7,439 nt of DNA from an uncultured Fastidiosipila sp. (GCA_938014865.1 CALLQJ010000160.1:1-7439), one strand, 5' to 3'; counted from the stretch's first letter, positions 1 to 6,425 are shown. Numbers and translations are program-made. The notes: generated by a model not told the origin, from the letters alone.

Positions 1-1602
1 ACAGTTAAGAAGCCTGAGATTCAATACAATCGATCCAAGCTCTGGCAAATTGCACTCTTTTCATTGAACAACACGGCAACCAATGCCTTCCTGCTGCTGA
101 CCAATCTCGTGTCCTACTATCTGGTAGGCTACGCGGGACTGCTGACGGCGGCCGTCGGTACGATACTGACGCTTATGCGGATTTTTGATGGCATCACGGA
201 CCCGATTATCGGTGCCCTGATCGACCGGACCGACGGGAAACTCGGGAAATTCCGTCCCTTCATGATTACCGGCTATGTCATCATGACGGCGGCGGTTTTA
301 GTCATGTACAATTTCACGCACCGGATCAGCAATGCCTTCGGGCCCGGCGCGGGCTATGCCTTTTTCGTCTTCACCTATTTGATCTACCGCATCGGCTATA
401 CCTGCCAGACGGCCTGTACCAAATCCGGACAGTCCTGCATGACCAATGATCCCTCACAGAGGCCTTTGTTTTCGGCCTTTGATTCGCCTTACACGCTCGT
501 CCTTTTTGCCGGCTTCCCGGCTCTTATCTCCATGGTCCTGATCCCCAAATTCGGCACGCCCGAAGCGGATTATTCCATGGCGCTGTTTAATGTTCTGGTC
601 CCCGGCGTCATTATTTTCTCCGGCGTTCTGACCTTGCTGGCGGTGATCGGCATCTGGTCGAAAGACATATCGGAAAACTTCGGCATCGGCAAAGAGCAGA
701 AGTTTCAGCTAAGAGATTATCTCCAGGTCATTAAAAAGAACCGCGCCCTGCAAATGCTGATCGTCTCGGCTTCGACGGATAAGATCTCGGGTCTGGCGGC
801 TTCTAATGCGATCACCTCGATCATGATTTACGGGATCATCATGGGCGACAATACCCTGCAGGGGAAACTCTCCCTGATCACCCTCATCCCCGCCTTTATT
901 CTGGTGCAGTTCTTCTCGCAGTACGCCCGAAAACTGGGGATCCGGCGCGGGATGCTGACCACGGCGATTGCCTGTATTGTGGTTTACGCCGGCATCTGGC
1001 TGCTCCTTATCTTCGGCGATCCGCAGCAGATCGGGCTGAATAATATGGGCTTTATGACCATTATGTATTTGGTCTTGTGGTCACTCGGTCAGGGCATTTC
1101 GCGTTCGTCCGGCGGGCTGACGATTAATGCTATTTCGGATGTCACGGACTATGAGACCTATCGTTCGGGAAATTATATGCCGGGCATCATCGGTACGATT
1201 TTCTCTTTTGTGGACAAAATCGTGTCCGCCTTCTCGACCACGATCGTCTCCCTGATGGTGGCCGCTATCGGCTATACGTCAACGCAGCCGAAAACCGGCG
1301 ATCCGCTGACGCCGGCAATTTTCTGGACCGGCACCTTCCTCTTCCTGGGCCTGCCGATTTTAGGCTGGATTTTCTCGGTGATTGCCTTGCAGTTTTACCC
1401 GCTGACGGCGGAGAAGATGAAGGAAATTCAGACAAAGATTTTCGAAATCAAGCAAAAGTATAAAGAGGAAGAAGAAGCCGCGCTCCTCGGGATTGTGCCG
1501 GCCGAAGCGGCCGCTCCTTTAGAGGCACGCACCGCTGTCGAGCAGCCCGACTTCAGCTCTGAAAATATGAAAATTGAAAATCAAAAGGAAGATGAGCGCT
1601 AA
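1..1602 (+). CDS. GPH-family (MelB-like) sugar:cation symporter, 5' partial
   Basis: Inner-membrane secondary transporter of the glycoside-pentoside-hexuronide:cation symporter family (MFS superfamily). The frame is open to base 1, so the start lies outside the window; 533 residues are visible. The TTG at 64 is not the start, because residues before it already match the family N-terminus. About 12 hydrophobic segments are visible. The family signature is at visible residues 60-86 (RIFDGITDPIIG, then DRT and GKFRP). D63 and D67 align with MelB cation-site residues D55 and D59. In the C-terminal half, SDVTDYETYRSG and a lysine near residue 406 (VDKIVSAF) match the MelB K377 region. The last ~60 residues form a charged Glu/Lys- and Ala-rich cytoplasmic tail, longer than MelB needs. 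Substrate is unknown; no glycosidase is adjacent. It converges on manA, 50 bp away. The family call is firm, the substrate open. Confidence 0.92.
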   Translation, partial: TVKKPEIQYNRSKLWQIALFSLNNTATNAFLLLTNLVSYYLVGYAGLLTAAVGTILTLMRIFDGITDPIIGALIDRTDGKLGKFRPFMITGYVIMTAAVLVMYNFTHRISNAFGPGAGYAFFVFTYLIYRIGYTCQTACTKSGQSCMTNDPSQRPLFSAFDSPYTLVLFAGFPALISMVLIPKFGTPEADYSMALFNVLVPGVIIFSGVLTLLAVIGIWSKDISENFGIGKEQKFQLRDYLQVIKKNRALQMLIVSASTDKISGLAASNAITSIMIYGIIMGDNTLQGKLSLITLIPAFILVQFFSQYARKLGIRRGMLTTAIACIVVYAGIWLLLIFGDPQQIGLNNMGFMTIMYLVLWSLGQGISRSSGGLTINAISDVTDYETYRSGNYMPGIIGTIFSFVDKIVSAFSTTIVSLMVAAIGYTSTQPKTGDPLTPAIFWTGTFLFLGLPILGWIFSVIALQFYPLTAEKMKEIQTKIFEIKQKYKEEEEAALLGIVPAEAAAPLEARTAVEQPDFSSENMKIENQKEDER

Positions 1603-1652
1603 TCAAAACAGCGCCGGAAAGTTATATGTACTCGTCAAATCCTGAGTGCTCC

Positions 1653-2570
1653 TTAGGGAAGACGGGTGCGGAGGATATCCCCCTCGCCTTTCAGGCGGAT
1701 CCTGCCGCCTCGGGCGGGGAAAAAGAAACCGTCGCCGGGCTTTGCTTCCGATGTTTTGCCTGCGTCCTCGAGCTGAAGCTTGCCTTTTACCAGCAAGAGA
1801 TGGGAGAAGCTCTCCTCGTCGGCGGAAAGTTCGGCTTCCCCTTTCACCTTTATGAGATCCACAAGAAAACTCTTCCCTTCGGCTAAGCAGCCGGAGGGCT
1901 TTTGTTTCGGGAATTCGGCCTTTTCCAGAGAGCATACTTCCTTGGCCTGTTCGATGTGCAGGGGGCGTTTGCGGCCCCAGGCGTCGCGGCGGCCGTAATC
2001 GTAGACGCGGTAGGTCACATTGGAGCTTTGCTGGACTTCGGCGAGCAGGCAGCCTTTGCCGATGGCGTGGAGGGTTCCGGCGGGAATGAAGTAGTGTTCG
2101 CCGGCCCGGACCTTGACGGCGTTGAGGTGGTCCAATAGTTTTTCTTCCTTGATCGCCTCATCGAAGGCCTCCGGACTCATTTTTTCTTTCAGGCCGATGT
2201 ATAAGACGGCGTCTTCTGCGGCATCAACCACATACCACATTTCTTCCTTGCCGGCCTGGCCTTCGTGCGCCCTGGCGTAGGCGTCGTCCGGGTGGACCTG
2301 CACGGAGAGATTGTCCCCGGCATCAATGAGTTTCACCAGCACCGGAAATTCTTTGTACGCGGCAAGGCGGCTGCCGCCGGCTTCGGGATGGTCTTTCAAA
2401 AAGTCTTTTAAAGACTGCCCGTTGTCCAGGATCGAGGGACCGTCGGGGTGGCAGGACAGTTCCCAGGTCTCGGCGATTTTTTCGTTCTCAGACCCTTTGC
2501 CGAACTCTGCGGCCAGGCGCCGGCCGCCCCAGATATAATCTTTTTTTGCGGGTTTCAGTCGTCGTAACAT
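1653..2570 (-). CDS. manA: Mannose-6-phosphate isomerase, class I (short type)
   Basis: Cytosolic zinc enzyme interconverting mannose 6-phosphate and fructose 6-phosphate, linking mannose use and GDP-mannose supply to glycolysis. The protein has 305 residues, typical of short Firmicutes ManA (about 315) rather than the ~390-residue enterobacterial form. The N-terminus has the family YIWGG motif (12-16). Zinc ligands are visible as Q91 and H93 (VQVHPDD), E110 (KEEMWYV) and H168 (IPAGTLHAIG). The catalytic arginine is R188 in QSSNVTYRVYDYGR. A second, poorly conserved cupin half fills residues ~210-305. The ATG at 2570 is preceded by AGAGGTG (2576-2582 on the complement). It faces the GPH transporter tail to tail with 50 bp between stops and is divergent from yqeB. 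Pairing with the transporter could mean mannoside use, but that is inference. No clear promoter was found. Confidence 0.95.
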   Translation of the reverse strand: MLRRLKPAKKDYIWGGRRLAAEFGKGSENEKIAETWELSCHPDGPSILDNGQSLKDFLKDHPEAGGSRLAAYKEFPVLVKLIDAGDNLSVQVHPDDAYARAHEGQAGKEEMWYVVDAAEDAVLYIGLKEKMSPEAFDEAIKEEKLLDHLNAVKVRAGEHYFIPAGTLHAIGKGCLLAEVQQSSNVTYRVYDYGRRDAWGRKRPLHIEQAKEVCSLEKAEFPKQKPSGCLAEGKSFLVDLIKVKGEAELSADEESFSHLLLVKGKLQLEDAGKTSEAKPGDGFFFPARGGRIRLKGEGDILRTRLP

Positions 2571-2592
2571 GCGCTCACCTCTGATTTTCTTT

Positions 2593-2631
2593 TTTTATCA
2601 TCACAAAAAACACTCTTTCCTTATGATAAAA
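2593..2631. repeat. Perfect 9-bp inverted repeat upstream of manA (operator-like or hairpin)
   Basis: TTTTATCAT at 2593-2601 is the exact reverse complement of ATGATAAAA at 2623-2631. Arm centres are 30 bp apart, close to three helical turns, which would put both arms on the same DNA face. The right arm sits in a local palindrome, TTATGATAA (2621-2629). It begins 23 bp upstream of the manA start and lies in the manA-yqeB divergent gap. It could be a two-site operator, or a weak A/T-rich stem in the manA leader. The regulator is unknown. Confidence 0.5.
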
Positions 2632-2649
2632 CAGTCCGGAAACTTTTAC

Positions 2650-2707
2650 AGCCCGGAGGCTCTCTTTTTTGCAGCCAAACCCCGGGCTCCTTTTTGCAGC
2701 CAAGCCC
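2650..2707. repeat. 25-bp-period direct repeat with overlapping hairpin upstream of yqeB
   Basis: Bases 2662-2682 and 2687-2707 match at 19 of 21 positions, sharing a core TTTTTGCAGCCAA (2666-2678, 2691-2703). Overlapping them is an inverted repeat AGCCCGG (2650-2656) / CCGGGCT (2682-2688), with an inner GGCT (2658-2661) / AGCC (2673-2676), followed on the plus strand by CC and five T. The second copy can form its own small GGCT (2685-2688) / AGCC (2698-2701) stem, so the two pairings compete. The rest of the gap, to 2836, is purine-rich, with no convincing -35/-10 pair; TTAAACT at 2727-2733 is only a weak -10 candidate. Confidence 0.4.
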
Positions 2708-2836
2708 TCCCCCTCTTTTTTATTTGTTAAACTAAAGAAAAACGCCGGCCGAAGCCCTGTTTGGAAGGAAAAGGCCGGAAAAACATTCAGACTGAGGCAG
2801 AAGATGAGGGAAAAAGCAGCGGAAGATACGAGAATA

Positions 2837-3637
2837 ATGAAAGACTGGATCATCCTGAGGGGAGGCGGCGACCTGGCGACGGGTGCCGTGCAGTGCCTGT
2901 GGCGGGCAGGATTCAAGCCCTTGATTTTAGAAGCTCCGGAGCCTCTGGCGATCCGGCGGGAAGTAGCCTTGTCCGAGGCCGTCTATGAAGGCCTCTGGGA
3001 AGTGGAAGATCTTACGGCCGAATACTGCCCCGCGGCGCTTTCGGCCATAGAAGATGTGTTTTCCCGCGGACGCATCCCGATTATTACGGATCCCGAGGCG
3101 GCGATCCTGCAGGATGTCAGCCCGGAAATCCTGGTCGATGCCATCATTGCCAAGAAAAATCTCGGCACGGCCATCCGGATGGGCCGGCTGGGAACCATCG
3201 CCCTAGGGCCCGGCTTCTGTGCCGGCAAGGATGTCGACATCGTGATCGAGACCATGCGCGGCCACAATCTGGGCCGGCTGATTTTTGAAGGCGAAGCGGC
3301 GCCCAACACCGGCACCCCCGGGATTATTCAAGGGAAAAGCGCAGAGCGGGTCATCCACGCCCCCTGCAGCGGCATCCTGCGTGCCGTCCGGAAAATCGGG
3401 GACGTGGTCGAAAAAGGCGAAAGCATCGCGGAAATTGACGGCACGCCGGTTCCGGCGAGCCTGGACGGGGTGCTGCGCGGCCTGATCCGACCGGGCCTTC
3501 GGGTGGAAAAAGGGCTCAAGATTGCGGACATTGACCCGCGCATCAGCGAAAGGAAAAACTGCTTTACCATTTCGGATAAATCCCGCGCCCTGGGCGGGGC
3601 GGTCCTGGAGGCGGTCATGATTTTAAGCCCGCGATAA
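2837..3637 (+). CDS. yqeB: YqeB-family selenium-dependent molybdenum hydroxylase accessory protein
   Basis: Cytosolic accessory protein of the selenium-dependent molybdenum hydroxylase system; its exact reaction is unknown. The ATG at 2837 gives 266 residues, the usual family length, and begins directly at the conserved block IILRGGGDLATG (5-16), a nucleotide-binding-like glycine loop. A longer in-frame reading from 2669 adds 56 low-complexity residues with no family match. An ATG at 2804 is a second alternative, with GAGG 6 nt upstream. Other hallmarks are PLAIRREVALSEAVYEG (36-52), the GPGF segment (124-127) and the ETMRGH motif (138-143). The C-terminus (about 174-233) is a barrel-sandwich (biotinyl/lipoyl-like) fold made of two visible internal repeats but lacking a modifiable lysine at the hairpin. 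The stop is 12 nt before yqeC, so the two are co-transcribed. GGAAG at 2821-2825 is a weak ribosome site. Confidence 0.9.
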   Translation: MKDWIILRGGGDLATGAVQCLWRAGFKPLILEAPEPLAIRREVALSEAVYEGLWEVEDLTAEYCPAALSAIEDVFSRGRIPIITDPEAAILQDVSPEILVDAIIAKKNLGTAIRMGRLGTIALGPGFCAGKDVDIVIETMRGHNLGRLIFEGEAAPNTGTPGIIQGKSAERVIHAPCSGILRAVRKIGDVVEKGESIAEIDGTPVPASLDGVLRGLIRPGLRVEKGLKIADIDPRISERKNCFTISDKSRALGGAVLEAVMILSPR

Positions 3638-3638
3638 A

Positions 3639-3644
3639 AAGGAG
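3639..3644 (+). promoter_or_regulatory. Ribosome binding site fixing the GTG start of yqeC
   Basis: AAGGAG at 3639-3644, directly after the yqeB stop, with a 5-nt spacer to GTG at 3650. It supports GTG rather than any later in-frame start, all of which lack a comparable site and would cut into the conserved N-terminus. Confidence 0.8.
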
Positions 3645-3649
3645 ACGGC

Positions 3650-4408
3650 GTGATTTTCTACAGGGCTGAAGCGCCCGGAACGCCGGATCTTTTAAATACT
3701 TATTATGAGGCGGGGCTCCTGCTGCCGGAGAGCCGGGTGATCTGCCTGGCCGGGGCGGGCGGCAAAACGAGCACGCTTTTTGCCCTGGGCGAAGCCATGA
3801 AGGCGGCGGGCTTTTCCGCAGCGCTGACGACGACGACTCATATGAAAACGCCCGAGGGGCCTTGTATTGATACCTTGGAAAAACTTGAAAAGCTGCGGAA
3901 GGCCGAAAAGGCCGGGGCGGGCCGTCTTTTATTTTGTGCCCAAGAAGCGGAAACAAAAGGAAAAGTCCGGCAGCCGGATTTTCTGGAGCGCCTGCCCGGT
4001 ATTTTTGACCGGGTGCTGATCGAGGCGGACGGTTCAAGGGGCCTGCCGATTAAATTCCCGGCCGCCCATGAACCCGTGATTCCCCCCTGCTGCGATACAC
4101 TCTTGATCGTGGCCGGGCTTTCGGCCATCGGGAAGCCTTTAAAAGCTGCGGCCCATCGCCTGCCTCTAGTATCTTCCTGCCTCAAAAAAAGCCCTTCTGC
4201 CCCGGTCGAGCCGGAGGATATTGCGCGCTTGATTAAGGAAGGGTATTTAAATACTTATAAGGATACGCTTCATTGCTGCGTCATTTTGAATCAGGCGGAC
4301 GGCCCCTTTGAAGAGGAGGCGGCCCGAAAAATTGCTGCCGCCCTTCCGGATACGCCCCTGATCGCCCAGTCCCTTCAGGCTCTTATTTCGTGTTCCGGCA
4401 GCAAATGA
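3650..4408 (+). CDS. yqeC: YqeC-family selenium-dependent hydroxylase accessory protein (P-loop)
   Basis: Probable cytosolic NTP-binding accessory protein of the selenium-dependent molybdenum hydroxylase system; its reaction is not established. 252 residues from a GTG start. The P-loop is GAGGKTS at 35-41. The family motif TTTTH is at 60-64. EADGSRGLPIK is at 125-135, with D127 a likely Mg-site residue, and HEPVIP at 140-145. The segment VAGLSAIGKPL (154-164) followed by HR (169-170) is also typical. NQAD at 214-217 occupies the place of an NKxD guanine-specificity motif, so GTP or a related nucleotide is possible (inference). It is the second gene of yqeB-yqeC. Its last 26 bp overlap the 3' end of xdhC on the opposite strand. 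Confidence 0.9.
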   Translation: MIFYRAEAPGTPDLLNTYYEAGLLLPESRVICLAGAGGKTSTLFALGEAMKAAGFSAALTTTTHMKTPEGPCIDTLEKLEKLRKAEKAGAGRLLFCAQEAETKGKVRQPDFLERLPGIFDRVLIEADGSRGLPIKFPAAHEPVIPPCCDTLLIVAGLSAIGKPLKAAAHRLPLVSSCLKKSPSAPVEPEDIARLIKEGYLNTYKDTLHCCVILNQADGPFEEEAARKIAAALPDTPLIAQSLQALISCSGSK

Positions 4409-5402
4409 GTTCCGCCGCAATGCTGACGGCAATTTCTTCCGGGGTTTCCGAAGCGATTTTGATTCCGATCGGGGCATGGACTTTTGCGAAATCCTCCTTG
4501 CCGAAGCCTTTTTCTTCGAGCCTTCCGTAAACAGTTTTTATTTTTGCCTTGCTCCCCATCATGCCGATGTAGCGGAGTTCTTTTTTCAGCAGCTGCTCCA
4601 AGACCTCCAGATCCGCCTGATGGCCGCGGGTCATGATGACGGCGTAGTCGCCGGGGCGGATCTCAAGTTTTTCATCGATGGCTTTGAAATCTCCGAGCAG
4701 CAGTTCCTCCGCCTCCGGGAAGAGCTGCGTCGTGCAAAACTGCGGACGGTCTTCGAAGACGAGGGTTTTGAACGCCAGAGTATGCAGCAAAGGCTGCAGC
4801 GCCTGCGCGACATGCCCGCCGCCGAAAAGGAGGACGCGGCCCTGGGTCACAAAGGGCTCAAGATAGAAGCTGCCTTTCTCGTTTTTCAAAAGGCGGGGCT
4901 TGCTGCGCATCAGCGAGGCAAGGTCGAGGGCAGCCGGCGAGATGCCGTAAACACTGAGGTATTCCCGGCGGTCAAAGCAGCTGATGCTCCCTTCTTCGCG
5001 CCCCGGACAGACGGGGATGATGAGCCAGGCGTCTTTGTCTTCTTCGCCCGCTTCGGCAATTTTTTCAAAGCAGCGGGCGGCTTCCTCTCCTTTAAAATGC
5101 TGAAAATAAAGCGTCAGCGTGCCGCCGCAGACCATACCGAGTTCAGCGGCATCGTCCTGATGCATCACGTATTCGCGGCAGAATGAGGCGCGGTCTCCTG
5201 CTTTTAGTTTTGCCGCGGCTTCTTTTACGGCCGCATACTCGGCGCTTCCGCCGCCGACGGTTCCGAAACTTTTCCCGTCCGGAAAAACAAAAAGCCTTGC
5301 GCCTTCACTGCGCGGCACGGAACCTTCGGCTTTGATGACATTGACCATCATCAGGGCCCGGCCCTCGCGGAGGGCTGCGGCTGCTTTCTTAAACTCTTTC
5401 AT
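4383..5402 (-). CDS. xdhC: XdhC/CoxI-family molybdenum cofactor maturation protein
   Basis: Cytosolic protein of the XdhC family. Studied members bind molybdenum cofactor and present it for sulfuration before insertion into xanthine dehydrogenase-type enzymes; here the inserted atom may be selenium (inference from neighbours). 339 residues. The N-terminal XdhC/CoxI domain has GSVPRSEGARLFV (27-39), GTVGGGSAE (47-55) and GMVCGG (89-94); C92 is at the conserved cysteine. The C-terminal Rossmann domain starts at VLLFGGGHVAQAL (190-202) and continues through an acidic strand end (FEDRP, 216-220), TRGHQAD (258-264) and YIGMMGSK (278-285). The start at ATG 5402 is chosen because AGGGGAGAGG lies just upstream. 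An in-frame ATG at 5477 adds 25 residues without family match. It follows mocA by 111 bp and probably shares its transcript. Confidence 0.9.
   Translation of the reverse strand: MKEFKKAAAALREGRALMMVNVIKAEGSVPRSEGARLFVFPDGKSFGTVGGGSAEYAAVKEAAAKLKAGDRASFCREYVMHQDDAAELGMVCGGTLTLYFQHFKGEEAARCFEKIAEAGEEDKDAWLIIPVCPGREEGSISCFDRREYLSVYGISPAALDLASLMRSKPRLLKNEKGSFYLEPFVTQGRVLLFGGGHVAQALQPLLHTLAFKTLVFEDRPQFCTTQLFPEAEELLLGDFKAIDEKLEIRPGDYAVIMTRGHQADLEVLEQLLKKELRYIGMMGSKAKIKTVYGRLEEKGFGKEDFAKVHAPIGIKIASETPEEIAVSIAAELICCRNTK
4414..4430 (+). terminator. Possible weak terminator hairpin after yqeC, inside the xdhC 3' end
   Basis: GCCGCA (4414-4419), loop ATGC, then TG-A-CGGC (4424-4430) pair over 6 bp with one bulged A, followed by AATTTCTT. 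It starts 6 nt after the yqeC stop. The T-run is poor and the bases also encode XdhC, so chance is a serious alternative. No better terminator exists between the convergent genes. Confidence 0.22.
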
Positions 5403-5405
5403 CTT

Positions 5406-5415
5406 CCTCTCCCCT
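5406..5415 (-). promoter_or_regulatory. Ribosome binding site deciding the xdhC start
   Basis: On the complement, AGGGGAGAGG ends 3 nt before the ATG at 5402; its AGGGGAG part sits about 6 nt away. No comparable site precedes the upstream in-frame ATG at 5477. Confidence 0.7.
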
Positions 5416-5466
5416 TTCGTTTTATCGCTTGAGCGCTGAAACACCGGCAATGCTTCGCCTGAACCT

Positions 5467-5513
5467 CGCGGCTTCATCTCCGGCTTGGCTTTGTCTCAAA
5501 AGCGCGGCTTCAT
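5467..5513. repeat. 11-bp direct repeat in the mocA-xdhC gap
   Basis: CGCGGCTTCAT occurs at 5467-5477 and again at 5503-5513, a 36-bp period. On the transcribed strand each copy reads ATGAAGCCGCG. The copy at 5513 abuts the mocA stop (TAAATG) and opens a frame closed by TGA after five codons. The copy at 5477 opens the longer xdhC frame. This looks like a small local duplication; function unknown. Confidence 0.4.
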
Positions 5514-6170
5514 TTATAACTTATCTTTGTCGTCGGCCTCCGCCCGGCGGATGGCTTCGTCCAAGGCTTCTCGTGTGTCGACATCCCAAAGGCTCCGGAG
5601 CTCGAGGAGGACTTTGCCGACCTTATCCGGATAGCGTTTAAAAAGTATTTTCCCGCCCTGATCGCCCCGCAGTTCCATAAGCTCAGGGGCAAAGGCGGCC
5701 TTGAAGGCCGTCGGGCTGCCGTAAGAATGCCCGTCCCAGGCCCGCCACAGCGGATAGTCTCCGCCGCGGATTGCCCGGCAGAACTCCTGCAGAACGCCGG
5801 CCGTCATAAAAGGCTGGTCCGCCGGCAAAAAGAGCAGAAAGTCCTCTGCTTCTAAAGGCATGAAGGCTTTTATGCCTAAACGCAGGGAGCGGCTTTGCCC
5901 TTCTTCGGGACAGTCGTTTTTCACGGCCGCTAAGCCTTCTGCGGCGGCAAGTTTTGCGATCTCGTCCGAGGCCGTGACGACGAGGGCCCGGAACCCGGCG
6001 GGCTCTGCCCTTTCCGCGGCCGCGGCGGCCCGGAAGACGGGGCGGCACAAAGGCTCGCCCCGGAAATCCGCGAGCAGCTTATTTTCGCCCGCAAAACGCC
6101 GGCTCAGGCCTGAGGCCATGATCGTTAAAAAGATACGTGCAGTCTTTTCGGACATGAGAGATTCTGCCAT
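5514..6170 (-). CDS. mocA: MocA/YgfJ-family molybdenum hydroxylase nucleotidyltransferase
   Basis: MobA-like NTP transferase, 218 residues. E. coli MocA transfers CMP from CTP to Mo-molybdopterin, giving the dinucleotide cofactor used by xanthine dehydrogenase-type enzymes; this protein probably does the same for the partner hydroxylase. The nucleotide loop is IMASGLSRRFAGENKLL (17-33), a MASG variant of the usual AAG-S-RMG signature with K31 as the conserved lysine. Further motifs are NDCPEEGQSRSLRLG (85-99), the metal-binding FLPADQPF (114-121, D118), GSPTAF (151-156), GDQGGK (169-174) and WDVDT (195-199). The ATG at 6170 has AAGGAG 5 nt upstream (6176-6181 on the complement); a second ATG at 6155 is less likely. 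It is the first gene of mocA-xdhC and diverges from ssnA. Cytidylyl rather than guanylyl specificity is inferred from family and context. Confidence 0.9.
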   Translation of the reverse strand: MAESLMSEKTARIFLTIMASGLSRRFAGENKLLADFRGEPLCRPVFRAAAAAERAEPAGFRALVVTASDEIAKLAAAEGLAAVKNDCPEEGQSRSLRLGIKAFMPLEAEDFLLFLPADQPFMTAGVLQEFCRAIRGGDYPLWRAWDGHSYGSPTAFKAAFAPELMELRGDQGGKILFKRYPDKVGKVLLELRSLWDVDTREALDEAIRRAEADDKDKL

Positions 6171-6187
6171 AGACGCTCCTTAAAATG

Positions 6188-6216
6188 AGTGTAGCCGAAG
6201 CCGGGCTTTTGCTCAA
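6188..6216 (-). promoter_or_regulatory. Weak candidate promoter for mocA-xdhC
   Basis: Read on the complement, TTGAGC (6211-6216) and TACACT (6188-6193) are 17 bp apart, each matching 4 of 6 sigma-A consensus bases. The predicted start near 6181 would fall on the first base of AAGGAG, giving a leader of about 11 nt. That is unusually short and lowers confidence. Confidence 0.3.
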
Positions 6217-6397
6217 TAAAGGGAGATGCCCGAAGGATTTTCTGCTCGAGATAAGGGCTGCGTCCGGAGGGCTTTTTCCGAGGGGATGCGGGCATTCGAA
6301 TCATTTTTCAAAAGCACTCGCTTTTGGGGCAATTCCCGAGTTTTAAAGCCGTTCTTTAGACAGGCTGCACGAGAAAAAAGAGGGGGCTCCGGCTGCC
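6217..6397. other. Non-coding stretch between the mocA and ssnA promoters
   Basis: I see no credible gene on either strand; open frames here lack family features and run through the ssnA promoter. The one structure noted is ACTCG (6316-6320) / CGAGT (6337-6341), followed by TTTT on the plus strand. It could be a weak terminator or insulator, but the stem is only 5 bp. GGCTGC occurs twice, at 6363-6368 and 6391-6396. Confidence 0.4.
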
Positions 6398-6425
6398 TTG
6401 ACATACGTCTTGTATATGAAATAAT
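6398..6425 (+). promoter_or_regulatory. Strong sigma-A-type promoter with extended -10, driving ssnA
   Basis: The -35 is a perfect TTGACA (6398-6403). After a 16-bp spacer comes AATAAT (6420-6425, 5 of 6 consensus), preceded by TG at 6417-6418 in the extended -10 position. Predicted start is near 6432, giving an ssnA leader of about 194 nt. This is the best promoter in the window. Confidence 0.72.

Noticed and set aside
64..66. TTG at 64 as the transporter start codon
   Set aside because: The frame continues unbroken to base 1, and residues upstream already form the first part of the conserved GPH N-terminus.
1596..1614. GCGCT/AGCGC hairpin between the transporter and manA as a bidirectional terminator
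   Set aside because: Only 5 bp of stem with a 9-nt loop and no proper T-run on either strand; it also begins inside the transporter stop region.
2669..2836. In-frame N-terminal extension of YqeB (56 residues)
   Set aside because: Low-complexity, basic sequence with no family similarity, overlapping the direct repeats; the conserved protein starts exactly at ATG 2837.
2575..2916. 113-residue minus-strand open frame in the manA-yqeB gap
   Set aside because: Overlaps the yqeB start antisense and consists of low-complexity sequence; no ribosome site supports it.
3615..4037. 140-residue minus-strand open frame
   Set aside because: Antisense to the well-supported yqeC; Pro/Arg-rich sequence typical of a shadow frame.
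4476..5186. 236-residue open frame on the plus strand
   Set aside because: Antisense to xdhC, whose motifs are intact; no recognisable domain and a composition typical of a GC-rich shadow frame.
5499..5513. Possible selenocysteine TGA in the short frame after the mocA stop
   Set aside because: The frame has only five codons before TGA and no SECIS-like stem was seen; it is better read as non-coding spacer.
6291..6303. TTCGAATC resembling a tRNA T-loop
   Set aside because: No flanking T-stem complement, anticodon arm or acceptor stem; just a palindromic TTCGAA.
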